Source: Streptomyces sp. RB17 (lineage in GTDB: Bacteria > Actinomycetota > Actinomycetes > Streptomycetales > Streptomycetaceae). From it: a DNA stretch of 64,000 nt. This document shows positions 57,313 through 64,000 of the stretch, in pieces; position 1 is the stretch's first letter; each line of letters begins with the position of its first letter. The notes below the pieces were generated by a model. The model saw nothing but the letters and a program-made list of their open reading frames with translations. It searched no databases and was not told the origin of the DNA. The stretch is taken from contig NZ_WEGL01000006.1 of assembly GCF_009604455.1 (NCBI RefSeq), forward strand, positions 310,001 through 374,000, written 5' to 3'. A program made the translations under genes and the position numbers.

Positions 57313-58611
57313 ATGGGTCAGCAGGAGAAGGTGGCGACGAGCCTCGCGGGCGCCGTGAGCGAGGAGATCAGCGCCTCCCTCGCACCGGTCGACGCAGAGC
57401 TGGAGCGCCGCTACCCCGGGGACCCCGGCACCCGGCAGCCCGTGCACACCGTCTACGTCCCCGGTGACGCCTTCGCCGCCGACACCATCCGTTCCTGGGG
57501 CGACCAGGCCCTCGCCGCCCTGGACGAGCACGCCCCCGACGCCGCCTCCTTCGCCGCCGTCCTGGGGCTCTCCGACGAACTCGCCGAACCGGTCTACTCC
57601 CGCGTCCGCGCCAAGCTGGAACGCGAGCCCATCGAGGACCTGCGCGTCGACTTCGAGGACGGCTACGGCCCCCGCCCCGACGCCGAGGAGGACCGGGCGG
57701 CGGCCCGCGCGGCCCGGCTGATCGCGGAGGCGTACCGCAACGGCACGGCGTCGCCGTACATGGGCATCCGCATGAAGTGCATGGAAGCGCCGGTACGCGA
57801 CCGGGGCATCCGCACCCTCGACGTCTTCCTCACCGGTCTGATCGAGGCCGGCGGCCTGCCCGAGGGCCTGGTGCTGACCCTGCCCAAGGTGACGTACCCG
57901 GAGCAGGTCGGCGCGTTCGTGCGGCTGCTGGAGGCCTTCGAGAAGGTGCACGGTCTGGACGCCGGGCGGCTCGGCTTCGAGATCCAGATCGAGACCAGCC
58001 AGTCCATCCTCGCCACCGACGGCACCGCCACCGTCGCCCGGATGATCCAGGCCGCCGAGGGCCGCGCCACCGGGCTGCACTACGGCACCTTCGACTACAG
58101 CGCCTGTCTCGGCGTCTCCGCCGCCTACCAGGCCAGCGACCACCCGGCCGCCGACCACGCCAAGGCGGTCATGCAGGTCGCGGCCGCGGGCACCGGCGTG
58201 CGCGTCTCGGACGGCTCCACCAACGTCCTGCCCGTCGGCCCCACCGAGAAGGTCCACGACGCCTGGCGGTTGCACTACGGCCTCACCCGCCGCGCCCTGG
58301 CCCGCGCCTACTACCAGGGCTGGGACATGCACCCCGGCCACATCCCCACCCGCTACGCCGCCGTCTTCGCCTTCTACCGCGAGGGCTTCGAGCAGGCCGC
58401 CGCCCGCCTCGCCCGCTACGCCAACCGGGCCGGCGGCGACGTCATGGACGAGCCCGCCACCGCCAAGGCCCTCAGCGGCTATCTGCTGCGCGGCCTGGAC
58501 TGCGGCGCCCTCGACATCGCCGAGGTCGCCCGCCTCAGCGGCCTGACCCGCGCCGACCTGGAGGGCTTCGCCGCTCCCCGGCGCGGTGACCTGACGGCCT
58601 CCACGAAGTAG
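57313..58611 (+). CDS. DUF6986 family aldolase-like protein (HpcH/HpaI or CitE fold)
   Basis: The 432-residue protein belongs to the actinobacterial DUF6986 group, related to CitE/HpcH-type aldolases and the malate-synthase barrel. 'EDLRVDFEDGYGPRPDAEED' carries the acidic metal-binding stretch. 'YMGIRMKCMEAPVRDRGIRT' has the conserved Arg, 'GRLGFEIQIETSQSILATDG' the E-x-Q-I-E-T strand, and 'LHYGTFDYSACLGVSAAYQA' the F-D-Y-S motif. Relatives lie in purine or allantoin and glyoxylate gene clusters in Streptomyces, so a C-C bond lyase or ligase in glyoxylate metabolism is plausible. ATG 57313 follows GGAGGG. Its promoter region bears IclR-like palindromes. Confidence 0.85.
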   Translation: MGQQEKVATSLAGAVSEEISASLAPVDAELERRYPGDPGTRQPVHTVYVPGDAFAADTIRSWGDQALAALDEHAPDAASFAAVLGLSDELAEPVYSRVRAKLEREPIEDLRVDFEDGYGPRPDAEEDRAAARAARLIAEAYRNGTASPYMGIRMKCMEAPVRDRGIRTLDVFLTGLIEAGGLPEGLVLTLPKVTYPEQVGAFVRLLEAFEKVHGLDAGRLGFEIQIETSQSILATDGTATVARMIQAAEGRATGLHYGTFDYSACLGVSAAYQASDHPAADHAKAVMQVAAAGTGVRVSDGSTNVLPVGPTEKVHDAWRLHYGLTRRALARAYYQGWDMHPGHIPTRYAAVFAFYREGFEQAAARLARYANRAGGDVMDEPATAKALSGYLLRGLDCGALDIAEVARLSGLTRADLEGFAAPRRGDLTASTK

Positions 58612-58733
58612 AGGTCGCGGGCAGGTCACAGCCCCCGGCCGGGGGAGTGGCCCGGCACCGCCGCCCCGTACGCTGGACGCCACGCATCGATCAGGCGGAC
58701 GCGACCAAGGACGACGACAGGAACGGGGCGGCG

Positions 58734-60491
58734 GTGTCTTCGGGGGAGCTGGGACCGGCGGAGTACGGGCACACGGACGACGGGGCCGGCCGGCTGCTGG
58801 CCGGGCGCTACCGCGTCACCGCGCGGCTCGGCCGCGGCGGCATGGGCGTGGTCTGGCGGGCCGTGGACGAGGTCCTCGGCCGCGAGGTCGCCGTCAAGGA
58901 ACTGCGTACCTACAACGACACGGCCGGACCGGAACTGTCCGAGCTCAGGCTGCGCATGCAGCGCGAGGCCCGGGCCGCCGCCCGGGTCCGCCACCCCGGT
59001 GTCGTCGCCGTGCACGACGTCACCGAGGTCGACGGGCGCCCGCTGATCGTCATGGAGCTGATCGACGGGCCCTCCCTGGACGACGTCCTGCGCGAGCGCG
59101 GCACCGTCGACCCGTACGAGGCGGCACGCATCGGCGCCGCGGTGACGGACGCGCTGGCCGCCGCCCACCGCGCCGGCGTCCTGCACCGCGACGTCAAGCC
59201 GGGCAACATCCTCCTGGACCGCTCCGGCCGCGTCGTCCTCACCGACTTCGGCATCGCCACCATGGACGACCCCGGCGACGGCTCGGCCACCCGCCTCACC
59301 CGCAGCGGCGAACTCGTCGGCTCCCTCGACTACCTGGCCCCCGAACGTGCCCAGGGTGCCGAGCCGGGCCCGCCCGCCGACATGTGGGCCGTGGGCGCAA
59401 CTCTCTACGCGGCCGTCGAGGGCGCCTCACCCTTCCGCCGTACGTCCACCTACTCGACGCTCACCGCGATCGTCTCCGAACCCCTGCCCGAGCCCCGCCG
59501 GGCGGGGCCGCTGGCGCCGGTGCTGCGGCGTCTGATGGACAAGCGCCCGGACGCCCGGCCGGACGCCGAGGAGGCTCGTGGGGCGCTGCACGAGGTGGCT
59601 CGGGCACGGACCCCGGACGTCCCGACGACCACCCTGCGCGCGACGCCGCCCCGGGCGGCCGGACCGACGCAGAGCGCGCCGTCCGTGCCGCCGGGCTTCG
59701 GCCTCGTACAGCCCGGCCCGGCGTCCGCCTTCGCCGCCGGCCCGCCCCTGCACCCGGTGCCCTCGTACGCCGACGGCACCGCCCCCACCGGACCGACCCC
59801 CGCTCACCCGCCCGGCGCCCTCACCGGGCCGCTGGACTCGGCGACCGGCTCGCCCCGCCGCAGGGGCCGCGCTCTGCTCGCCGCCGCTTCCGTCGCCGTC
59901 GTCCTCGCCGCGGCCGGGGTCACCGTGGCCCTGGTGCGCGACCAGGGGGCGCCGAGGACGGACTCGGCGGCGGCCGGGTCCCGCTCCGGGACCGCGACCA
60001 CGAAACGGGCCGGAACCGAGTGGTCCACGCAGCCGAAGAAGTCGCACGGGCACGGCTGGAAGGGCGCCGAGCCCGGCGGGACGGCGAGCGGCGCGGGTGA
60101 CGGCAAGCCGTCCTCGCGCCCCTCCGCTTCGGCCTCCGCCACGCCATCGGACCAGCCGTCCAAGGCTCCAGCCCCGACCGGAAGTTCGGGGCACTCCTCC
60201 AGTCCGGGGGCGGCCTGCCGGGCCATCGGCGGCAGTAAGTACGACTGCCAGGTCTGGCGCACCGCCACGTCCTACACGGCCTCCGGCACCGCGGCCGGGA
60301 CCCTGAACGCGGGCACCGACTACTTCTACTGCCAGGCGAATCTGGGCCGCCGGGAGACCTACGGGCGGTGGACGAACGTGTGGTGGGCGAAGACCGACGA
60401 CGACAGCGGCAACACCGGCGTCTATGTCAGCGACGTCTACCTGAAGGGCGGGAACAACGACCAACCGGTGCCCGGGCTGCCGGTCTGCTGA
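58734..60491 (+). CDS. Transmembrane Ser/Thr protein kinase with Cys-containing sensor domain
   Basis: The 585-residue protein has a Hanks kinase domain (residues ~20-285): 'LGRGGMGVVWRAVDE', Lys55, 'HRDVKPGN' (Asp153), 'DFGIA' and 'APERAQG'. A Pro/Gly-rich juxtamembrane stretch precedes one membrane helix (~381-402). Outside lie a Ser/Thr/Lys-rich linker and a ~90-residue domain, 'ACRAIGGSKYDCQVWRTATS' to the C-terminal Cys. That domain has four Cys and many Trp/Tyr ('YGRWTNVWWAKTDDDSGNTG'), like a small SH3-type beta domain with disulfides. PASTA repeats are absent. GTG 58734 is chosen as the nearest start before the conserved region. The 3' end overlaps the convergent gene by 55 bp. Confidence 0.92.
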   Translation: MSSGELGPAEYGHTDDGAGRLLAGRYRVTARLGRGGMGVVWRAVDEVLGREVAVKELRTYNDTAGPELSELRLRMQREARAAARVRHPGVVAVHDVTEVDGRPLIVMELIDGPSLDDVLRERGTVDPYEAARIGAAVTDALAAAHRAGVLHRDVKPGNILLDRSGRVVLTDFGIATMDDPGDGSATRLTRSGELVGSLDYLAPERAQGAEPGPPADMWAVGATLYAAVEGASPFRRTSTYSTLTAIVSEPLPEPRRAGPLAPVLRRLMDKRPDARPDAEEARGALHEVARARTPDVPTTTLRATPPRAAGPTQSAPSVPPGFGLVQPGPASAFAAGPPLHPVPSYADGTAPTGPTPAHPPGALTGPLDSATGSPRRRGRALLAAASVAVVLAAAGVTVALVRDQGAPRTDSAAAGSRSGTATTKRAGTEWSTQPKKSHGHGWKGAEPGGTASGAGDGKPSSRPSASASATPSDQPSKAPAPTGSSGHSSSPGAACRAIGGSKYDCQVWRTATSYTASGTAAGTLNAGTDYFYCQANLGRRETYGRWTNVWWAKTDDDSGNTGVYVSDVYLKGGNNDQPVPGLPVC

Positions 60492-61216
60492 TTGTTGGCG
60501 TACGGCTCGAAACCCGACTCCGTCACCCACTTCTGCTCGGCGAACAGCCGGGTGCCCCGCGCGCAGAGCCCGGGATCACGGCGGGCCCGCGCGCAGAACT
60601 CCTCCGGCGTGATTCCGAACAGCTCTCGTAACGCGGCTGAATCCACGAGGAGTTCGGTGAGCAGGGCACGCTGGTCGCCGGGACGGCGGCGCGGCGCACC
60701 GGCGCCGTCGTGCAGCACGCCGTGCCGGTTGACGTACGCGTACGCCCCGGTGAGCGCGGACCCGTCCGGCAGGCCGATCCGCACGTCCGGGGCGGGGAGC
60801 CAGGCCCGCCGGAAGTGGGGCTCGCTGGCGTCGATCACCTCCAGCTGGCGCCGGTCCAGCCAGATGACGAACAACTCCCGTAACGCCTGAGGTGACTTGA
60901 CGGGAGAGGCGGAGACATAGCCCAGGCGGCTGACGTGCGCCGAGATGCCGACGTCGAGCCCGGACACCCGCGAGCGCACCATCGGCACGGGCGAGTCGAT
61001 CCCGAACTCGGACATTTTGTGCCGCAGTTGGCCCGGGCAGGCGTTGGAGCCGACGGCGAGCAGCGGCACCCGGTCGTCGTGGACCAGGCGCTCCAGCGGC
61101 AACATCCGGTCGCCGTACAGCAGTCCGGAGTCGGCGGGCCAGGCGCCGGGATAGGTCAGCGGATGGTCGCGGGGAGCGTCGGCGAGGCCGAGTTCCTCCA
61201 GGGTGCGGCCGGTCAC
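60437..61216 (-). CDS. Gamma-glutamylcyclotransferase-like protein
   Basis: The 259-residue protein contains 'VPLLAVGSNACPGQLRHKM', close to the 'YGSNL...QL' loop that forms the substrate pocket of gamma-glutamylcyclotransferase-fold proteins. 'ELFVIWLDRRQLEVIDASEP' and 'VNRHGVLHDGAGAPRRRPGD' match no other family known to me. The usual catalytic Glu of the fold is not obvious, so activity is uncertain. The start GTG 61216 lies 8 bp after the lacI-type stop on the same strand, so the gene is probably the second gene of that operon. It lacks a clear ribosome binding site. Confidence 0.6.
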   Translation of the reverse strand: MTGRTLEELGLADAPRDHPLTYPGAWPADSGLLYGDRMLPLERLVHDDRVPLLAVGSNACPGQLRHKMSEFGIDSPVPMVRSRVSGLDVGISAHVSRLGYVSASPVKSPQALRELFVIWLDRRQLEVIDASEPHFRRAWLPAPDVRIGLPDGSALTGAYAYVNRHGVLHDGAGAPRRRPGDQRALLTELLVDSAALRELFGITPEEFCARARRDPGLCARGTRLFAEQKWVTESGFEPYANNQQTGSPGTGWSLFPPFR

Positions 61217-61223
61217 GGGCGGC

Positions 61224-62273
61224 TCAGTCGGCCGGCGGCAGCTCGCCCGAGCCGCGCGTGATCAGCCGGGTGGGCAGCTCGATGCGCTCCGGTGCGACGA
61301 GGCCGCCGTCCAGCTGACGGAACAGGCGCTCGGCCGCGGTGCGGCCGAGGGCGGCCGCGTCCTGGGCGACGACCGTGACGCCCGGCTGGAGCAGATCGGC
61401 CAGCTCGATGTCGTCGAACCCGACGAGGGCGACCGGGCGGGAGTGCTCGGCCAGCACCCGGATCACCGTGACCGTCACCCGGTTGTTGCCCGTGAAGATC
61501 GCGGTGACGGGGGCGGGTCCGGAGAGCATCTCCTCCGCCGCCCGGCGCACCCGCTCGGGATTGGTCTGTCCCAGAGACATCCAGGCGTCCTCGACCGGTA
61601 TCCCCGCGTCCTCCATGGCCGCCCGGTAGCCGCGCAGCCGCTCGGCGGCGGTGTGGATGCGCGGCATGTCGCCGATGAAGCCGATCCGGCGGTGGCCGTG
61701 CGCGATGAGATGGGCGACGCCGTCCCGGGCACCGCCGTAGTTGTCGGACAGGACCACGTCGGCGTCGATGCGCCCGGCCGGACGGTCCACGAACACCGTT
61801 GCCACGCCCGCCCGGATCTCCGGTTCGAGATAGCGGTGGTCGTCCCCGGCCGGGATCACCACGAGACCGTCCACCCGCCGTGCGCACAGGGCCAGCGCCA
61901 GTTCCTGCTCGCGCTCCGGGTCCTCGGCGCTGGAGCCGTTGATCAGCAGGGCGCCGTGGGCGCGGGCCACCTCCTCGACGGCGCGGCTGAGCGGGCCGTA
62001 GAAGGGGTCGGCGAGATCCTCCAGGACCAGGCCGATGCTCGCCGTACGGCCCTTGCGCAGCACGCGGGCGCTGTCGTTGCGGCGGAAGCCCAGCGCGTCG
62101 ATCGCCTCCTGCACCCGGCGCTCGGTGTCCGGGGTGACTCCGGGCTCGCCGTTGACCACCCGGGAGACCGTCTTCAGGCCGACCCCGGCCCGCGCCGCCA
62201 CGTCCTTCATGGTCGGGCGGTTGCCGTAACGGGTGCCGGAAAGGCTGTCTGTGCGGCGGGTGGTCTCGGGCAC
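61224..62273 (-). CDS. LacI-family transcriptional regulator
   Basis: The 349-residue product has the LacI helix-turn-helix and hinge at residues 22-75 ('MKDVAARAGVGLKTVSRVVN', 'ALGFRRNDSARVLRKGRTAS') and a periplasmic-binding-like sugar domain ('IGLVLEDLADPFYGPLSRAV', 'VVLSDNYGGARDGVAHLIAH', 'VALVGFDDIELADLLQPGVT'). It is divergent from a ROK sugar kinase, with a GACAACGTTGTC operator between. It therefore probably represses its own gene and the kinase until a sugar binds. GTG 62273 has AGGAC 10 bases upstream. The open frame extends further upstream without coding character. Confidence 0.93.
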   Translation of the reverse strand: MPETTRRTDSLSGTRYGNRPTMKDVAARAGVGLKTVSRVVNGEPGVTPDTERRVQEAIDALGFRRNDSARVLRKGRTASIGLVLEDLADPFYGPLSRAVEEVARAHGALLINGSSAEDPEREQELALALCARRVDGLVVIPAGDDHRYLEPEIRAGVATVFVDRPAGRIDADVVLSDNYGGARDGVAHLIAHGHRRIGFIGDMPRIHTAAERLRGYRAAMEDAGIPVEDAWMSLGQTNPERVRRAAEEMLSGPAPVTAIFTGNNRVTVTVIRVLAEHSRPVALVGFDDIELADLLQPGVTVVAQDAAALGRTAAERLFRQLDGGLVAPERIELPTRLITRGSGELPPAD

Positions 62274-62416
62274 GATGCGGCGTCCTGTCCTGTCGTCCGT
62301 CTGGCCACGGAGCCGGTGCGCCCGGGGGTGTGCGCCGGTGTGTGCGGGGTTGTGCACCCCGGGTGATGCGCCGATCCGTGGTTTGTATGAGGATGTGGCG
62401 TCGAGCATAGAGCCTG

Positions 62417-62428
62417 GACAACGTTGTC
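62417..62428. promoter_or_regulatory. LacI-type operator between lacI-like and ROK genes
   Basis: GACAACGTTGTC is a perfect 12-bp palindrome with the central CG typical of LacI/GalR operators. It lies 143 bp before the regulator start and 105 bp before the ROK start. Confidence 0.8.
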
Positions 62429-62533
62429 AGATGCGCGAGAGACTGTCCACGACTGTCTGTCGGCCTGCGTCCCACCGTGTGACCGGCCTGCGCCTTTTGG
62501 TTCTCGAGCTTTCAACGGGGAGATCTGACTCTG

Positions 62534-63481
62534 ATGCACACCGACCTCGTGGCGGCCCTGGACATCGGCGGCACCAAGATCGCCGGCGCGCTGGTGGACG
62601 GCGACGGACGGATACTGGCACGCGCCCAGCGCGGCACGCCCGCCCAGCAGAACGGCGAAACGGTCATGCGGGCCGTCGAGGAGGTCGTCGGCGACCTCGC
62701 CGGGTCGCCGCTGTGGGAACGCGCCGGCAGCGTCGGCATCGGCAGCGCCGGCCCGGTGGACGCCTCGGCGGGCACGGTCAGTCCGGTGAACGTGCCGGGC
62801 TGGCGGGACTTCCCACTGGTCGAGCGGGTGCGCACGGCCACCGGCGGGCTCCCCGTCGAGCTGATCGGCGACGGAGTCGCGATCACGGCGGCCGAGCACT
62901 GGCAGGGCGCCGCGCGCGGCCACGACAACGCGCTGTGCATGGTGGTGTCGACCGGCGTCGGGGGCGGCCTGGTCCTGAACGGCCAGTTGCACCCCGGGCC
63001 GACCGGCAACGCGGGGCACATCGGTCACATCAGCGTCGACCTCGACGGCGACCCGTGCCCGTGCGGCTCGCGCGGCTGTGTGGAGCGGATCGCGAGCGGC
63101 CCGAACATCGCCCGCCGCGCCCTGGAGCAGGGCTGGCGACCCGGCCCCGACGGCGACACCTCGGCCGCCGCCGTGGCCGACGCCGCCCGCGAGGGCGACC
63201 CGGTCGCCGTAGCCTCCTTCGAGCGCGCGGCGCAGGCCCTGGCCGCCGGCATCGCGGCAACCGCGACCCTGGTCGAGATCGACATCGCCGTGATCGGCGG
63301 CGGCGTCGGCAAGGCGGGCGACATCCTCTTCACCCCCCTGCGCAAGGCCCTCGCCGCCTACGCGACCCTCTCCTTCGTCCAGCGCCTGACCATCGCCCCC
63401 GCCCAGATGGGCACGGACGCGGGGCTGGTCGGCGCGGCGGCCGCTGCGCTGGCGCGGAGGCCGGACGCGGCGGGGGTCTGA
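62534..63481 (+). CDS. ROK-family sugar kinase
   Basis: The 315-residue enzyme has the ATP-binding 'ALDIGGTKIAGALVDGDG', the ROK glycine segment 'ALCMVVSTGVGGGLVLNGQL', the His and Cys zinc site 'GHIGHISVDLDGDPCPCGSR' plus 'GCVE' (Cys175, Cys177, Cys182) and 'GGGVGKAGDILFTPLRKAL'. The catalytic Asp lies in 'ELIGDGVAITAAEH', where the usual N-D-x-N-A is changed to G-D-G-V-A. Glucose, N-acetylglucosamine or another hexose is the probable substrate. ATG 62534 has GGGGAG 10-12 bases upstream. The divergent LacI-type regulator is its likely controller. Confidence 0.92.
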   Translation: MHTDLVAALDIGGTKIAGALVDGDGRILARAQRGTPAQQNGETVMRAVEEVVGDLAGSPLWERAGSVGIGSAGPVDASAGTVSPVNVPGWRDFPLVERVRTATGGLPVELIGDGVAITAAEHWQGAARGHDNALCMVVSTGVGGGLVLNGQLHPGPTGNAGHIGHISVDLDGDPCPCGSRGCVERIASGPNIARRALEQGWRPGPDGDTSAAAVADAAREGDPVAVASFERAAQALAAGIAATATLVEIDIAVIGGGVGKAGDILFTPLRKALAAYATLSFVQRLTIAPAQMGTDAGLVGAAAAALARRPDAAGV

Positions 63482-63521
63482 CGGGCACCGGGGACGCCGC
63501 GCCCACCGGTGCCGCCTCCCG

Positions 63522-63571
63522 AAGGGGCGCGGGGGACTGCGCGACCAGCCCCCACGCACCCGGAGCCGCGT
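63522..63571. repeat. Dispersed intergenic repeat, copy 2
   Basis: AAGGGGCGCGGGGGACTGCG followed by CGACCAGCCCCCACGCAC matches the element at 52477-52522 with a few changes. It lies in the 120-bp gap after the ROK gene. Confidence 0.7.
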
Positions 63572-63601
63572 ACGGCTCACCGCCCCGTCGGGTGGGCTTC
63601 G

Positions 63602-64000
63602 TCAGCAACTCACGCGCGCGGCCGCCCAGTCCGCATGGTCGGAGTCGTTGCCGTCTCCCGCGTCGGTGACGACCAGCCGGATCACCTGGGCGCCGGTGAC
63701 GTCGGCCGTGAGCGGCTGGGCCGGCATCGCGTTGGTCAGGACGCCGGTCGAGGCGACCTTCGTGCCGTCGGCCCAGATCTCGAAGGTGACGGTGCCCTTC
63801 GTGCCCTTCTCGTCGTCCACGCCGACGTCCGCGGTGACCTTGCTGCAGGCCTTGCCGGTGTAGAAGGAGACGTCGCTCGGGGCGTGCACGCCGAGGCCCT
63901 TGGCGTACACGGCGCCGCCGATGGTGATCGGGTGGCCGTCGCCCGCGGCGCTCTCCCCGTTGCTGGTGTCGCGCTCCACCGGCCCCCAGCCGCTGGTCGC
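63602..64000 (-). CDS. NPCBM-domain protein, C-terminal part (partial)
   Basis: The last 132 residues of a longer minus-strand protein are present; its 5' part lies beyond the window. They form an NPCBM/NEW2 carbohydrate-binding domain: 'SGWGPVERDTSNGESAAGDG', 'IGGAVYAKGLGVHAPSDVSF', 'CSKVTADVGVDDEKGTKGTV' and 'TGAQVIRLVVTDAGDGNDSD' followed by 'HADWAAARVSC'. In Streptomyces this module usually ends secreted glycoside hydrolases such as alpha-galactosidases. Two Cys (about residues 49 and 132 of the fragment) could form a disulfide. The LacI/ROK pair nearby suggests shared sugar control (inference). Confidence 0.85.
   Translation of the reverse strand, partial: ATSGWGPVERDTSNGESAAGDGHPITIGGAVYAKGLGVHAPSDVSFYTGKACSKVTADVGVDDEKGTKGTVTFEIWADGTKVASTGVLTNAMPAQPLTADVTGAQVIRLVVTDAGDGNDSDHADWAAARVSC

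Overview
The window is chromosomal DNA of a Streptomyces-type actinomycete. The support is very high GC with strong third-position GC, frequent GTG and occasional TTG starts, AGGAGG-type ribosome binding sites next to apparently leaderless genes, 'H-V-D-L' type leader peptides, and many families typical of the genus (DUF5997, DUF6221, DUF6214, DUF6421, DUF6986, PaaX, DUF5134, two transmembrane Ser/Thr kinases). No rRNA, tRNA, insertion sequence, prophage or CRISPR array was recognised.

Layout. 0-8.3 kb: the tail of a TPR-like gene, a glycerophosphotransferase-fold protein, a LuxR regulator, a decayed gene, the divergent DUF5997 / LysR-effector-domain pair, a DHA2 drug exporter and an Lrp-HAD operon. 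8.4-16 kb: a FUSC membrane protein, long G-rich repeats, a lactonase with a DasR-like operator upstream, a CbiX-like protein, a uracil-DNA glycosylase coupled to a frameshifted BadF-type ATPase, and a BNR-repeat protein. 16-26.4 kb: a membrane protein, a Ser/Thr kinase, a HEAT-repeat protein, an AidB-like acyl-CoA dehydrogenase divergent from a PaaX regulator plus DUF6221, and an SNF2 helicase. 26.8-36.6 kb: a CtpI-like P-type ATPase with a small partner, a deletion scar that joins ends of an old-yellow-enzyme gene and an ArsR gene, an NCS2 nucleobase permease, FprA and DUF6214. 36.7-47.3 kb: a TetR regulator, HAD, PAP2, M56 peptidase, DUF5134, a FUSC-MarR operon, an aldo/keto reductase relic, two VOC proteins, a methyltransferase and a GNAT. 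47.3-57 kb: GDPD, the DUF6421-SDR-aldolase operon, transglutaminase, acyltransferase, a thiol/flavin cluster with a leader peptide, and etfBA. 57-64 kb: DUF6986 aldolase, a second Ser/Thr kinase, a cyclotransferase-like protein, a LacI/ROK divergent pair and the 3' end of a secreted NPCBM-domain protein.

How the genes work together. Most of the window is ordinary housekeeping and conditionally used metabolism under local regulators. Divergent regulator/target pairs with visible operators are PaaX/acyl-CoA dehydrogenase, LacI/ROK kinase, and FUSC-MarR. Translational coupling (ATGA or GTGA overlaps) links ung with the ATPase, PaaX with DUF6221, FUSC with MarR, and SDR with aldolase. The electron-transfer flavoprotein pair can accept electrons from acyl-CoA dehydrogenases such as the one at 21 kb.

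Two features stand out. First, four G-rich degenerate tandem-repeat tracts begin directly after stop codons of plus-strand genes (at 4.86, 9.95, 31.93 and 45.73 kb). They are unrelated in unit sequence but alike in position and strand bias. Second, the window holds several well-preserved gene relics (3.0, 13.0, 32.6 and 43.6 kb, possibly 26.5 kb), two of them next to repeat tracts or built by deletion, so local rearrangement appears active.
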